A stretch of DNA of 64,000 nucleotides from Arbacia lixula (taxonomy: Eukaryota > Echinodermata > Echinoidea > Arbacioida > Arbaciidae): positions 7,447,038 through 7,511,037 of the forward strand of contig OZ022576.1 of the NCBI GenBank assembly GCA_963669155.1. The letters run 5' to 3'. A program made the position numbers and the translations under genes. Shown one piece after another: positions 45,621 through 57,665 of this stretch; position 1 is the first letter of the stretch; each line of letters opens with the position of its first letter. The notes under the pieces are model-generated. The model was not told where the DNA came from and made no database searches. It worked only from the letters and a program-made list of their open reading frames with translations.

Positions 45621-46001
45621 GGAAAAGCTGGGAGGAAGACATGGAACTTGTTTGTATACATAAGTCTTTGTATACTAAACATGAATCAGTTCTAACATAA
45701 TAATTCTTGTCTGGGACCACTCTACATTGTCTCCATCTAATGAAGCTGTAGTGTATTGATCTGTATACATAATGTGCATGTAGCTGGAGGGAAGGAGAGG
45801 GGTTATACAATGAAAAAGACACAAAAAGCATTCAACAATTAAAATGGTAAATGGAGAGGGAGAAATACCAATGAAGAAAATGGCATGGTCACAGTTCATT
45901 TTTCTTTGATATATATTTAAAGTTGATTACCTTGAACTATTACATAAGGACATTTCCTAACTGCATACAGTCACTCTCCAAACAGGTGTGAAAGGTCAGT
46001 T

Positions 46002-46011
46002 ATGTGTTTGT

Positions 46012-46050
<39 letters not shown>

Positions 46051-46068
46051 TCAGTGTGTGTGTTTGTG
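46002..46068. repeat. (GT)n microsatellite
   Basis: GT units with a few TTTG and CA interruptions; the core is perfect from about 46017 to 46046. Confidence 0.92.
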
Positions 46069-46561
46069 CATTGGTGTACTACTTTGTTTCCAATGGAAAT
46101 TTTGTCACTCTTACACTTAAATGTGATATGCAGAGTTTTTACCATTGTTGCATACCTTAAAACTGTGAATAAAGACAAAACAAAGACATGTACTTTATAC
46201 CGCCGTAGGGTATCAATTATTGTTGTATCAGATCTTATAGGGTGAACTGGAGATTATGGACAAACTCAGACAATGTGAATACTTTGGAGGAGGGGCTAGC
46301 CAGGCTGGCTACAGTGAAATATCCAATTATAGGATTACTGGAGACATCGACACAATCATGGACATACATGTATAGCACCAGTCTCAGTGCATCTTCCATC
46401 TTCTTTCCAAGCAAGCATACTGCGCCACTGGAAAAATTAAATATATGGGGTTCAGGACGATGTAGCTTCTGCAAAGCAAGAAAGAGCCCATCTTAAAGAA
46501 GTATTTGTCTTCTAGTGTATAATACACTGCATGGTGGGTGTTGTTTGTTTCAGGATGTCAG
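46069..46561. other. Unique sequence, no gene confirmed
   Basis: Overlapping frames on both strands at 46235-46496 (79-84 codons) show no family. No good splice sites frame them. Confidence 0.35.
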
Positions 46562-47030
46562 ACTTACAGGGAGTGTAGCCATTTTGTAGGTTAAAAATGG
46601 TGTAAATACCACAGAAAATAAAAGAAACTGTAAAGGAGCTTCCATCACAATATTAGAGTGCAAACTGACTTCTGAGTGGAATAATATTGATCATTGCGAC
46701 TTGGATGGGTTATCCAAAACTCAGTGCTTCTTTTAGCCTTGAGATCTAAACCATAACAGCGCACATCACAGCTCCCTGCACCACAGCGACTCATTGAGGC
46801 GTGCAGTGCGCCATTGACCGATGCGTAACGGTATATGAATGCCGACTACCCGTTATGGTTGCTACGCTATAGGGCATTAGAAACGTAAAGAAGGATAGAT
46901 TTACACATTTTCTGAAAGTGTTTGTGAAGCTAGAGTATGACTGCGAGCTTTCATACATGCCATCCTGAGGGTAAACTGATCATCCGCGCTGAGCTTCATG
47001 ACAGCCCTAACATATATCTTGTCTCTTTCT
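46562..47030 (+). mobile_element. Element family C, copy 3 (diverged)
   Basis: It starts near ACAGGGAGTGTAGCC and shares the AAACCATAACAGCGCACATC block exactly with 43810, along with matching flanking blocks (CAAACTGACTTCTGAGTGG, GCTGAGCTTCATGAC). The right end is degraded. Confidence 0.62.
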
Positions 47031-47884
47031 CCCTGTACTGCACAATTCTAGAGGGGCTGTCCTTCAAACCACAAAGTTGATGGTTACATGCAGTTCATGT
47101 TTATATTTCTTAATAATGATAAGCACACACTGTGTGTCCATCCATACCTGCTTAAAGGGTCTCTGTCTGGGTTATTACTTCACTCCGATCAGAAGAAGCA
47201 TGCTAATTAGTTCCCTGATGAAGACGGAAATAGCATTGTTCTTCTGAACAGGAAATATTGACTTAGCGTTAATCTTGGCACGTCTACACCTTCAGTTCAC
47301 TTTCAGTTGATTCCATTTCCATTCATCAAAACATTACATACATGGAACTCAACATTGCTGGCATTACAAATGTATGAGTATAGACAGATATATGAAATTA
47401 GGGACTCCTGCAAAATAGTAAAATAAGTTTAGTCAAGGCTTAGCCCAACTTGATGACTATTAAGAACTCACTACAATTTTGTATCACTCCTGAAGAAGTG
47501 TTTCAGCAGTGCTTGAAACGTCATGATCTTTTTTAGATTCTGTTGACCATACATTGTGAGGCAAATGATTTTCACTAGTGATTATATCCGCAATGAGTAA
47601 CATATTTAGTATTAAGAACTTGTTTCACTTTCAGAAATGATAGTTACAAATATAGAAACTCGTCAAGTGTTTCTGTTTGATGAAGACACCTTAGAGGTCT
47701 GTTTTGATTGGTGGAAGCAGAGAGTTGTAACTGAACGTCAGAGAGCTAGTATAGTAAAAGAGTAGTCTGCTGTCCCAAACCCTTTATAGTCGATCAGTCA
47801 GCCAAGAGGTGGGTCTTCATTTGATATTTCATCGATCCTGGCTTCCTTTGGCATTTCTATTTAGAAATAGAAAATCTTGAGTAA
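47031..47884. other. Non-coding stretch
   Basis: CACTCCTGAAGAAGTGTTTC and the nearby GTGCTTGAAACGTCATGATC near 47485-47530 form a short repeat-like segment. No gene is supported. Confidence 0.35.
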
Positions 47885-48045
47885 AGGGGCCAGGCTGTGC
47901 AACCCTAATCATACTTGATTTCTTCTCCTTCTCGCCCTGAGAGGACTGAGAAAAAAGGAGAATGATCAAGTGACAAAGTCCTAGCCTCTATTATTCAGTT
48001 TGGAATAAAAATGTGTAACAGCCTGGAAGCTAGGCTATATTTGAT
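47885..48045. mobile_element. Small TIR element, family G (GGCTGT ends)
   Basis: GGGGCCAGGCTGTGCAACC at the left and AACAGCCTGGAAGCTAGGCT at the right are partly inverted. Inside, CTTGATTTCTTCTCCTTCTC pairs with GGAGAATGATCAAG. Related ends occur at 18690 and 60944-61153. Confidence 0.5.
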
Positions 48046-48225
48046 TGAAATGATTCTTTTCTGATCTGGCTTGGTAACATGATCAAAAATTAGCGCTCTA
48101 TTTCGATTAAAATTTACTTAAAAAGACGGCGCTGGTGAGTCTGAAGCAGGGAGAGTGCAAAACTGCAAAGAAGGATTTTCACATGTTTATGTTTTCATGT
48201 ATGTGAGTCTGACACTAGTGTATTC

Positions 48226-48562
48226 TTTACAGATACATTATAGTGCGCTGGGAAGATGAAAAGCCTTCAAAAGGGTGATTGGGAGCAATCTTCTTGCCAA
48301 TGGTCTTAAATTCATGTATTGTCCATTTTAGAAACTGAATGAAAGTGATTTGCCCTCAAATGATCCTCAAATATCCTCAAATCACAAAGGATTTGAGGAT
48401 ATTTGAGGATATTACTCCAAATGTGGATCATTTGAAGGCAAATCACTTTCAGCAAGCTTCTAAAATGGACAATACATGAATATAAGACCATTGGCAAGAA
48501 GATTGCTTCCGATCACTCTTTTGAAGGCTTTTTGTCTTCCCAGTACAGTATATTCCCTTTAA
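48226..48562. mobile_element. Foldback element, family F, copy 3 (diverged)
   Basis: It has the same arms as copies 1 and 2 (GCAATCTTCTTGCCAATGGT, CAAATCACTTTCAGCAAGCT, TTAAATTCATGTATTGTC). The centre is replaced by repeated CCTCAAATAT/ATATTTGAGG palindromes. The left terminus has decayed, while the right still reads CAGTATATTCCCTTTAA. Confidence 0.8.
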
Positions 48563-49689
48563 AACCTTTCTATTGTAGGGCTGCTGTTTGTAGCTTTTGA
48601 TCCATGCATTGTATGCCGTACCCACGATCCTACTTTACCTTGTGCCCAAGGAGAAGAATACAGATTATAGAGCACAGACGTGGTGTCCTTAAGTCCATTG
48701 TTGCCAGGTTTGCTGGTTCGAAATGTACATTGCCCAAGGGAGAGCTTCAGTGGTCCGACAATGACTACGGGCTAGTGCTAGGCACTCTCAATAGCAATCC
48801 CCACCATGATCACGTACCACTGCTTGCTCTTTCAATATAGTTTAGAACCAGTTTTCCTGAAAACATGCTCATCCAGCTTGTAGTACCATTTGTTATCGTG
48901 CTGTGTATATTGGTGTACATGTAACTCTCTTCACTTCTGCAGCCTTATTAGGTAGTTAAAGAAGTTCTCTGGTAAGACTAGCACAATCACTATCACTGGA
49001 ACCTTGAGTTGTGTCAATTGTGTGTTACAGGGTACAAACTATGCTTGCTACTTTGCAATTCTGGTTTAATATACCAGCGGCTTCCCCAAGACAAGTCCTT
49101 GAAAGGTATTCAGAATGTTATGATCCTGATATACATGTATTTTTTTTAGTATTCAGACATATTAAGCTTACAGTTTCTTCAAAAAAATGCACTGTCATTC
49201 AAATCATATCTCTTGTCATGGGGATCAAATTCTCACTTTTTGACTTAAATTTTGACTGAAGTCCTCTACAATCCACAACTGTGTTTGACTACAGGGCACA
49301 ATTTTTTTTTTTACTTAAGTCAGTTTCGAGTACATACTAGCTAACTTTAATAGTTACATGTAAGACTCGTATTGACTAAGATTCTTTGAGAATGCTACCC
49401 CTTGTAATTGCAAAGAATTTGTTTCGTCAGTGTGAAAGCAGCCATTCATTACCTATTGGGTCTGTGTACCCTTGCCAGAACATGGCACAGGCACATGATA
49501 TTAATTCAAACACTGACTCATTCATTGACATCATTCTCACTGTGGGTGCTTATAAATGGATATAGGCTGTGAAATGGGGGACAAGGTTGTCTCTTCGCCT
49601 CATCTTGTTAATCTCGTTGGCTAGGAATGCCTCGTCGTCGTCGATTGCAGCGGAGGAGTCCGGCTCGTGATGAATTCATAACGGACGCC
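48563..49689. other. Mostly unique sequence, no gene confirmed
   Basis: A 78-codon frame at 48604-48840 lies in repeat-free, GC-richer DNA. It lacks a clear acceptor or family, and a second frame is equally open. 49560-49740 is CG-rich (CCTCGTCGTCGTCGATTGC, GACGTCCCGGGG) and may be regulatory. Confidence 0.3.
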
Positions 49690-50460
49690 AGTCTGACGTC
49701 CCGGGGATTTCTCCCTTTCCCGGGGCAGGCGAGGAAGTAAAAACAACTCCCCAAACCAGTGCTTGCTTTATTGTATAAGATCATTCATTTCTTGAAGGAG
49801 TTGGGGGTGGGGTAGGCGAGTAGGGGTGAGGGGATGGGGTAGAGGAGAGGGAGAGGGGCAGTCCAAGTTATTGATTCCCTTGAATTTCTTCCTTGGTAGG
49901 GAAGGGTAAGAGTAGAACCAGCTTCCCATACAAGTGCTTGCTTTATTGTATAAGATCATTCATTTCTCCAAGGAGTTGGGGGTGGGGTAGGGGAGTAGGC
50001 ATGAGGGGATGGGGTGTAAGATCATTCATTTCTTGCAGGAGTTTTTTTTTCCTGGGGGGGGGGAGGGGTGAGGGGTGAGGGGTGAGTCTAAATTATTGAG
50101 TCCCATTGATTTCTTCCTTCTGGATCAAGAACTGAAGTAAAACAACTCACCAAACCAGTGATTGCTTTATTGTATGAGATCATTCACTTCTTGTAGGAGC
50201 TAGGGGGGTGGTGGTGGGGGGGGGGGGGGGCAGTCAAAACTCTTGCTTCCTTTGAGGACATTCTCTCTTAGGTGATGAGTGAGGAGGGTGGGAAATACAA
50301 CATCTCCCTAACCATTGCTTGATTGTTTGTGATCATTGGTTTCTTGTGGGAGTGAGGTGGGTGGAGGAGAGGTAACTGGGTAGAGGAGTGGAAGAGGACA
50401 GTCAAAATCCTTGTGCTGTTACTTACCTGTTTCCTTCCCTTTGAGGTGAAAGGTGTGTGT
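49690..50460. repeat. Degenerate G-rich minisatellite, about five units
   Basis: The anchor CAGTGCTTGCTTTATTGTAT plus AAGATCATTCATTTCTTG recurs at 49761, 49936, partly at 50015, 50160 and 50314. Each copy is followed by GGAGTTGGGGGTGGGG-type G-tracts and a GGGCAGTC-like end. The usual period is about 175 bp. Confidence 0.8.
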
Positions 50461-51179
50461 GTGGGGGGATGGGGGGGGGGGGGGAGAGTATCGTCATGGT
50501 GCTGAGGGGAGGAGGTAGAGTAGAGGGAGGGGAAGTCAGTATTATTACTTCTTTTTTTAAACATACATGTACTGTTATTATTCCTTTTGAGGTGATGAGT
50601 GAATTTGGGACATACATGGGGAAAGGGTGCTTGGGCGGGCAACGATGTGCTCATAGCAGATTGTTGGATTGAATGATGAGTCATGTAAGTGTGGCTTCCA
50701 TTCAGTACTTTTGAGTGAATAAATGAGATACAGTACTACAGAGCTGATGAATTCCTTGAAGCATACACTATCAACATAACAAGGTGGTTGCTGTTGAGTA
50801 GTTGCTCAGCAATAACAAATATGAGCTCATTTGAAAAAGGTTACAAACTGTTTATCCTCAGTGTAACTTTCTGGAAATTAAACAGTTAAGAAGGTTGAAG
50901 TGCAATGTATACTTCAGATTTTTAGCCTACATATAAATATACGTCTTGACAGAATATGTTGTGAATATTGCTCTGTCACGGTTGGGGACATGTTCGCAAA
51001 ATTCTTGAAAATTAATCTACTGGCATGGTGAAATGTAGAGCGTAAACATACAAGTCTACATATACTCTCCTTGATAAATTGGCCTGCCACTATCATTATT
51101 TGTCTCCTCATCTCCAAACTTCCACCTTCATCCTGCAAGATTGGCTTCTTCGTCACCCTGACAGGTCTATTGTCCAACT
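50461..51179. other. G-runs, then AT-rich non-coding sequence
   Basis: A G-run broken once by AT lies at about 50463-50483. No gene is supported downstream. Confidence 0.4.
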
Positions 51180-51432
51180 TGTGATGTAGATGAGCGCCAT
51201 TAAGAGCTGCCAGAAAGATGCATGGGCCGTCGAATTAATATTTCACAAAGAGAGTTAGGGCCCGTACGTCACCGCTGCTCCGCCGCATTAAGCGAACACG
51301 GCACGCCATGGAGGACCAGGCATTCCCTGGTGAAACGGGGGATCATAATGAAATTGACGATGGATGGGACACATTCCAGCAATGGAATTTGATGAAGAAT
51401 GATGAAGGCAACTCATTTTAATTTCATTAAAG
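51180..51432. promoter_or_regulatory. Unique GC-richer block, possible conserved regulatory DNA
   Basis: Repeat-free sequence with CGCTGCTCCGCCGCATTAAG and GGGGGATCATAATGAAATTG. It ends with TAAT-TTC-ATTA at 51419-51429, a paired homeodomain-type inverted site. No ORF with splice support. This is inference from composition and motif density. Confidence 0.25.
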
Positions 51433-51484
51433 AGACATCTATCTCAAAAGGTTGTCTGTATAGGGAAGGAGCGAGATGGGTATA

Positions 51485-51640
51485 GGAAAGGAGGGGGGGG
51501 GGGGGTGGTGGCTCATGGATGGGGGATAGGGCAGAGGTTTGGTACTCTAGGGGGAAGGAGTTGTCATAGTATTGTCCCCTTCTTCATATTCACATCCCCA
51601 TGCTCCATTCGATGGCGGATGGATGGATGGATGGATGTGG
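51485..51640. repeat. G-run and (GGAT)n tetranucleotide
   Basis: A G-run of about 15 lies near 51491-51505 and five to six GGAT units near 51615-51637. Confidence 0.85.
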
Positions 51641-51739
51641 CATGACAGATATGAGGAAGGGGTGATATTATTTCACCAGACGCATTGCCCAACCTCCAGG
51701 GTATTGGCCTCAGAAGAGTGATGGATTATTAACCATTTT

Positions 51740-52010
51740 TTTTTTAGCGCGCGTCGGCCGACTATCGGTGCAGACACGTTATGCATGAAATTGTTCCCAA
51801 GAATTTTGGTAGACGAGATGTGTCATGGAGTCCTTGTTTATTCACCTGCCGCGGGGCAACTCCATATTTTTACGAGGACGGGGGCGAGATGGCGAACCAT
51901 TCACATGGCCAGGCTTTCATATAAAAGTTTCTCCTTATTTCATACAGCATAACATTAACACATGGATGAGCCAGGCACGGGGAAGAAGAAGAACCCTTCC
52001 TTGTGCAAGA
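51740..52010. promoter_or_regulatory. Unique CG-containing block
   Basis: GCGCGCGTCGGCCGACTATC, then CTTGTTTATTCACCTGCCGC and TCCATATTTTTACGAGGACG, differ from the surrounding AT-rich DNA. An overlapping 62-codon frame (51825) has no splice or family support. Regulatory DNA is possible. Confidence 0.2.
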
Positions 52011-52679
52011 TAGGTGCAAGATGGAGAGATAGAAAGATTGAATATTGACACACCTCAAAGCTAGATCTCAAGATGTTGCAAATAAAATATACACCATGAA
52101 TGTCAAATACTTTAGTAGATAATTGGAAAGCTGATATCACAATGGAAAGTGAAATGGAAATACTGTGTACTGAATTTTGTGGTCTTGGATGGGGAAAAGG
52201 TCTTGCATGCGTTGAATATGGCTGTTTAGTACTGATGTTTGCTTAGTTGAGAAATTAGTGTAAGCCAACGGATGGTCATGCAGCAGATATTTCACTCAAG
52301 TTTTACTTGTAGAAAAGACAAGTTGCTGTATTTTCATTGCTTCCAAGAAGCAAAAAAAAAAAGATATTTTTGATGAAATGCAATTTAATTAGAAATTATA
52401 ATAATTGAACAAGGTTATAGGTATTTTTGTGGTCATTCTGTAATGGTTGAGTTTTTTTTTATAATTGTATGTGTATATGCAATTTATGTGTGTTGCTGCA
52501 TCTGTGTGTGTTTGTGTGCCCATGCATATGTGTGTACATGTTTATTTATGTATATAACAGGATCGGATGTGTGTGTTTGTGTTTGTGTGTGTGTGTGTGT
52601 ATGTATGTTAATGTGCATGTATAAATCAAACTGCCTACTACTCAATGTTAACAAATTCTGCCATGTCAGCCTGCTATTC
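52011..52679. repeat. AT-rich sequence with GT-rich tract (52464-52612)
   Basis: Interrupted TGTG units alternate with TATG and CATG. Cys/Val frames across it are artefacts. The sequence before 52440 is AT-rich and featureless. Confidence 0.7.
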
Positions 52680-53090
52680 CTGTCAGCCAGACCCAGGAGA
52701 TTAGCATAATGGGATTGGGACGATGATGATTACGCGTATTTGTTTAATAGTCACTCTTATCCAGTATTAATCCATCATTATTTTTAATGCACTGTAAAAT
52801 TCCCTGGCCCAGTTTTTCCTGACACGCACCGTTCATTGTCATCACATCCTTTGCGTGGTCTGTCATCACGCTTGAGCATCATTTAATTTGGGTAAAATAT
52901 GGATGAGGGCGCGACGTGTTTGTGTGAGAGGATCTAACAAGGGTGGAGCGAGCGTGTGGTGTTGGGGGCCACCGTAATGTGTCATGTTGTCGGGGGACTG
53001 TGAAGCAATATAAATATTTACATCTAATTTATGTCCATGAACTGCGCCTCTGATCATCACTTTATTTATGCCAATATTAGTCTCCTTTTT
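52680..53090. promoter_or_regulatory. Unique block rich in homeodomain-like sites
   Basis: About 400 bp without repeats, containing GGAGATTAGCATAATGGGAT, GATGATTACGCGTATTTG, ATCATTTAATTTGGG and TATAAATATTTACATC, mixed with CG-containing segments. Dense AT-core sites in an otherwise balanced sequence are typical of developmental enhancers, but conservation cannot be tested here. Confidence 0.25.
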
Positions 53091-53689
53091 TGTCTCAGGA
53101 TTAAGTTGTTTTTTCCCTGCTGTACCTTGTCATTCCCTAGGTAGTAGGATGTGTTGTAAATGACATGGGTCATTGATTGTTTAGTAATGACAGGGTTAAG
53201 GACCGCAAAAGCTGGCTTTTAAGTGGTGAGCTTTGATGTAGGATGATAAATGATGCACGCAAAACATGTTTATGACAGCAAGTTGAAAGAAATTCCATTC
53301 AGGTAGCAGTACTCATGCATACTGAGGATCTGCAGAAAAGGGACATTTCTTTCAACATGAATTATTATTGATGATTTTCACACAAATAAGCTCATTCCCT
53401 CAACTTTGCGTAAGAGATAAGAAGAGGGAAAACCTTGAAATTAATAGTTGCAATAGCCTCATGCTAAATACCAGTACAATTCTTCCTTGTCGTTTCATAA
53501 AATGAAAAATGAAAATAGGGGTATTATGTTTCCATTGTGTCATGAGAGATTTCTACACAAACATTTTCATGATGTAAATTCTTTTCAATAGAGGTGTATA
53601 GTTCACATTTCATATTGGATAACTCATGTTTATAATCCACCTACATGTACATATGGCAAGTGAAAAGAGCTTATCAACTTGCAAGCTCA

Positions 53690-53780
53690 CTTTAACCCTT
53701 TCAGTACCAAGGCAGGAAAAAACCCATTGACTTAAAATACATGTCTTGTGTCTTTGGTACTCAAAGGATTAATAAATGCT
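53690..53780. mobile_element. Short hairpin element (AACCCTTTCAGTACCAAGG)
   Basis: CTTTAACCCTTTCAGTACCA and TTTGGTACTCAAAGGATTAA are inverted ends about 85 bp apart. The same core, CCTTGGTAC..AGGGTTAA, makes up the 76-bp satellite at 26306; 61340 is a relative. Confidence 0.55.
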
Positions 53781-54054
53781 GCCCTCTAGTCATGAAATAA
53801 TCTAAGAAAATAAACCAGGTCTGGATTATGTTGTACCAGGAGGAAATTTGTGAGGGCTACTTTTCAAACTGCTGTCACAAACCAAGCACCCTAGTTTGGT
53901 TTCGCATGGACTGTATGAGGGCAAAGACTTGTTTACTGGGGCTCGTTTTTGCATGGTAGCGGCTAAATTACTCTCATCCGCCATGGAATGATTTCACGAT
54001 ACCATGCTATCGAGAACTTTAATGTTGATCCATTAATTGTGTGTTTTGGCATCA

Positions 54055-54203
54055 GGAATGCACGCAAATCTTATAAAGCAGCCTTGTCTGTGAGACAGAA
54101 AGGGCTAAGCTTAACTCCTTCTCTGCCAGACTCCACACTGCCCTATGGGAATGGTATGTATTATGGCTGCGAAAATGCCTCCATGGCGCATAAAGAGTTA
54201 AGA
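54055..54203 (+). other. Exon-like segment overlapping a repeat end pair
   Basis: TGTGTTTTGGCATCAG|GAATGC and GGGAATG|GTATGT would bound a 97-bp exon at 54055-54151 (NARKSYKAALSVRQ...). However CTTAACTCCTTCTCTGCC at 54110 and GGCGCATAAAGAGTTAAGAG near 54185 look like the inverted ends of a dispersed repeat. The repeat reading is preferred. Confidence 0.3.
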
Positions 54204-55934
54204 GAAGAGAGATTCATATTTGGTGCAATGAGACAGGAATGCATGCTTCCTGAAACAATCATGTTGAGAAATTTCAAAGCTGTTGTAAGTTGCTAACATA
54301 TACAGAGTGCTATTAAAAGAGAAAGGAGAAACCAACATAGAATTACAGACATGAAAATGAAGGTGGCCACGCAGGAATGGATAGAGTAAGAGAAGGAATT
54401 TCTGAAAGACACACAGACAGACTGATAGACAGACAGACGGAAAAGAAAGCATCTTGTCCAATATAACAGACTTTGTGGAATGATATTGTTAACCCAGTGG
54501 ATCATTCGAGGTGGCAAAATTTCCACTCCTAATTTGTAATACAATCATGCAAGTATTCTCGGGGCTTGCGAGTAACTCTACGCTGCTCCGTCCTCCCCTT
54601 GTAATTTGCCCTAGTACTACCAGAAGGCAAAATGATTTTTTCTCCCTTTTCCGCTTTCTTACGTAGGTGCTGACGTCATTTCCTTCAATGCCAATTCAAT
54701 AGATGGAAAATTAACAACTCTAAATTGATAAACGTAGCTCATATCCTCACCTCAAAGGAAGTCTGGTTAAAAAAACAAGAGAATGTAGCGTAGGGGAAAG
54801 AAATGCAATAACATGAGCGCAGTCTGATTAATTTTTTTATGAAATGAAAGAGATATTGTGGTTCTGGGTGAAGGCCGGAAATGGACACTCCCAGGGCCTA
54901 GTTTGCGGGAAAAAACCTTTGTCACTAAGTCAGTTTGTAACCAAGTCTGAATCATTGACACTAGCTATCATATGTTTGTACAAGCTTGATGCAACTAGCG
55001 AGTCAGACATTGATATACCATGATTTTGCAACAAGTGTGTGAGGCGTTGGACAGGAGTGCATATTTTCCAATTTAGTTCAATTCAATGCAGGTTTTTATT
55101 CAAAGCATGTCCCCAGGTTAATGGCGGGATCCAAGAATGTATGGATAATGTGATTTATTTAAGCAGCAAATACAAACTTGATCATATATGTTTTACAACA
55201 CAAATTATTCATTCACAAATTAAGTTACATGCTACTAGTGAGAGCGCTAGTGAAATATTTGATATATCTGCTGTAGATATCCAAATACTAACAAATAAAC
55301 AATGTAAATATCAGTATCAGTGAGTGATACAGCATACAGTGTGTAATCCTATGATAAAACATCGTAATTAAATACATACATGTATTTCAGGAATACTTAA
55401 CTGTATGAGCTGTTTTTTTGTGACTTTTGCAAATCACTGGCCAGGGGTTTGCTATGTTGGAAAACAGAGTAGACTGTATAAATGATGTAATCAAACTTCA
55501 AGTTTTAATTTCCAAACATATTCTTTAACATCCTAAGCTATCAACTTTACACTACAGTTATAACATTATGTGAGTGTAGTGTATGTATGTGTGTGTGCAG
55601 GTTTCCTAGATATTACTTTTATTTGAAGGTAATGGCTGATTTTTAATGAGCTATAAACCCCCTGGTACGTGTATCAGATTATTAAACAGACATTCATTAC
55701 TCAAGTTTAGGATATTACATCTGGAATTATATGTCGGTGATATAAAGTATATGTGATCCTTATACAAAGCGTAGTCATTTTATGATGAAAACTCTGATGA
55801 GTACGAGTGCATGTGTATGTGTTCATGTTTTGTGGCTGATGGAAAGAAAGAGGGTAGAGAATGGAATAAGATGCCAAAATGAGTTCTATTTGGACATATA
55901 CTTTATGAGGTATCAATAAGCAATACAATCCAAC

Positions 55935-55935
<1 letters not shown>
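54204..55935. other. Non-coding stretch, no gene supported
   Basis: A short CAGA run lies at 54408-54440. The 94-codon frame at 55039-55323 has a non-AUG start and no splice site, and its first part (AATTTAGTTCAATTCAATGC) is repeat-like. Confidence 0.35.
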
Positions 55936-55988
<53 letters not shown>

Positions 55989-56130
55989 GTGATAAAAGAA
56001 AGAGTGGTGAGAGAGAGAAAAAACAGGGTGAAAAGAGAAGAGATAACTACAGAGTGGAGAGAAAGATAGGCAGAAAGAGAGAGAGGGAAGAAATGAAGAA
56101 AGAAAGAAAGAGTGAAAAGAGAGAAGCACT
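55936..56130. repeat. (GA)n microsatellite with purine-rich shoulder
   Basis: The perfect GA core is at about 55937-55980, then degenerate GAGAAA/GAAAG to about 56125. Confidence 0.93.
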
Positions 56131-56149
56131 GAGTGCAGCATCATCACCT

Positions 56150-56345
56150 AGAATGAGCTGCACGCCTCGATTGATCACACGCATTAGACCTTGCTGAACT
56201 TGTTGCCACTGTTTGCGTGGCTCTCGCCAAGATATGCTCCCCGATTCCTCCTGATTGATTTTGCGCGGCGCAAGTGAGCACGAGCCGCATCAATAGATGG
56301 CCGACGCTGGAGAAAAGATCGTTTGATTTGAGAGGGAAGATGGCA
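56150..56345. promoter_or_regulatory. Unique block with Pbx/Hox-like sites
   Basis: TGATTGAT at 56252-56259 and CGATTGATCACACG near 56166 are Pbx-type cores. They are mixed with GCGCGGCGCAAG and TGTTTGCGTGGC. No ORF with splice support. Regulatory role inferred. Confidence 0.22.
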
Positions 56346-57160
56346 TTCCTTCCTCTTTATTACAACACGTTGGGATTTTGTTCGTGGAATGGCTGGTTTG
56401 TTTGGGTTTGTTCACTGAGTGAACCAAAAAAAAACCCCTCAACACTTGATTTTTCAGAGTTTTCAGGCGTATGTCGATTCCAAAAAGGATCTTGAATCTT
56501 ATGCTATTTCAGCACTTCAAGATGGATGACATATGTTCTGAAACTTTTTCAAGCTTGCATGATTGACATTTATAGTTGCCCTCTCGATATTTTGTTCAGG
56601 GCTGGATTGTAACAGTATATCCATAATTCTAATGTTTACAATAGGCAATTAAATGGGTGATATTTTTATGATTTATATTACATGCAGGACAAAATGATTG
56701 ACATGGACAACTTTTCAACTTAAATGTAACAAAACAAATACTCTGAACCAGGTTTTGCACTAGGAAATGATTTGCTCACAAAGGCCCTTATGATATCTAA
56801 AGGGGCCCTTTTTAACATTGTATGCAATTGCATGTAAAGGGCACAATGTGTATGTAGCCACATCTTGAGTCAAAAGTCATTTCATACCATTATACATGTA
56901 GTGTAGATCATTGAATTATAAATAGAAATATCCAATTAAAATGTGAGTGTTTTTTATGGGCATGAATAGTGAAAATATATATGGCATATAAAGAGTTTAT
57001 ATTATCTGTATAAATTATAAATTGCAGTGTATTCCTCCCATTCACCTTTGAAAATACATGATGAGAAATTTCATTTCATGTCTTCAGCAAATTAAACGAC
57101 AAGCCTGCCTTGACGAGGGTTTACCAGAGATTCACTGATATCCTGTTCATAGTAGTGGTG
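56346..57160. other. AT-rich non-coding stretch
   Basis: No feature was supported beyond an A-run near 56425. Confidence 0.4.
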
Positions 57161-57164
57161 ATGC

Positions 57165-57665
57165 GTGTTAACATCATCCATACACGCTCACTTGCTCACT
57201 CACTATAGCGGTGGTTCTCTCTTTACGCTGTCGGTGCCAACACACACACTATATGCCCTGCCTCACACGAGGGCAGTATCCCATGGATCGCTCCATCTAG
57301 CTCGCTGGCTCCCCCTCTCACACTCATTCACAGTGTCCTGGTTGCCTCACTGGTCTGTCACATCAGCCAGCCGCAGAGCTCTCACTCTCTGTGTGTCTCT
57401 CTCCCCGTATGTGCCAGCCAGCCATCCACCCAGCCAGCCAGTCAGCCAGCCAGCCAGCGCTGCAGTGTAAGCTAGCTAGCGTTTGAGCAAGGGAGCCAGC
57501 CAGCAGCCGCATGCACACGGTGGAGTGAGTGTGCTGGATGGGATATCCGGGTGGGTCGTTTACCACGGAATGATTTGCCACAGATTTGGCGCGGCCTGAA
57601 CGGAGAGGAGAGGAGAGGATAGGAGGAGGAGGGGTAGACTACAGACGGTTAGTGTGCTTGGTGCT
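57165..57665 (+). promoter_or_regulatory. GC-richer block, possible promoter and 5' untranslated exon
   Basis: About 500 bp of sequence much richer in GC than its flanks. It contains CAGC/CCAG repeats at 57415-57465, CTAGCTAGCG, GGATATCCGG and TTTGGCGCGGCC (an E2F-like TTTGGCGC), and then GGAGAGGAGAGGAGAGGAT. A donor-like GACG|GTTAGT lies near 57650, and a good acceptor TTACATTTGTCTTGCAG ends at about 58129. The plus-strand 101-codon frame is Ser/His-rich low complexity. This is the likeliest non-coding first exon in the window, but transcription is not shown. Confidence 0.28.
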
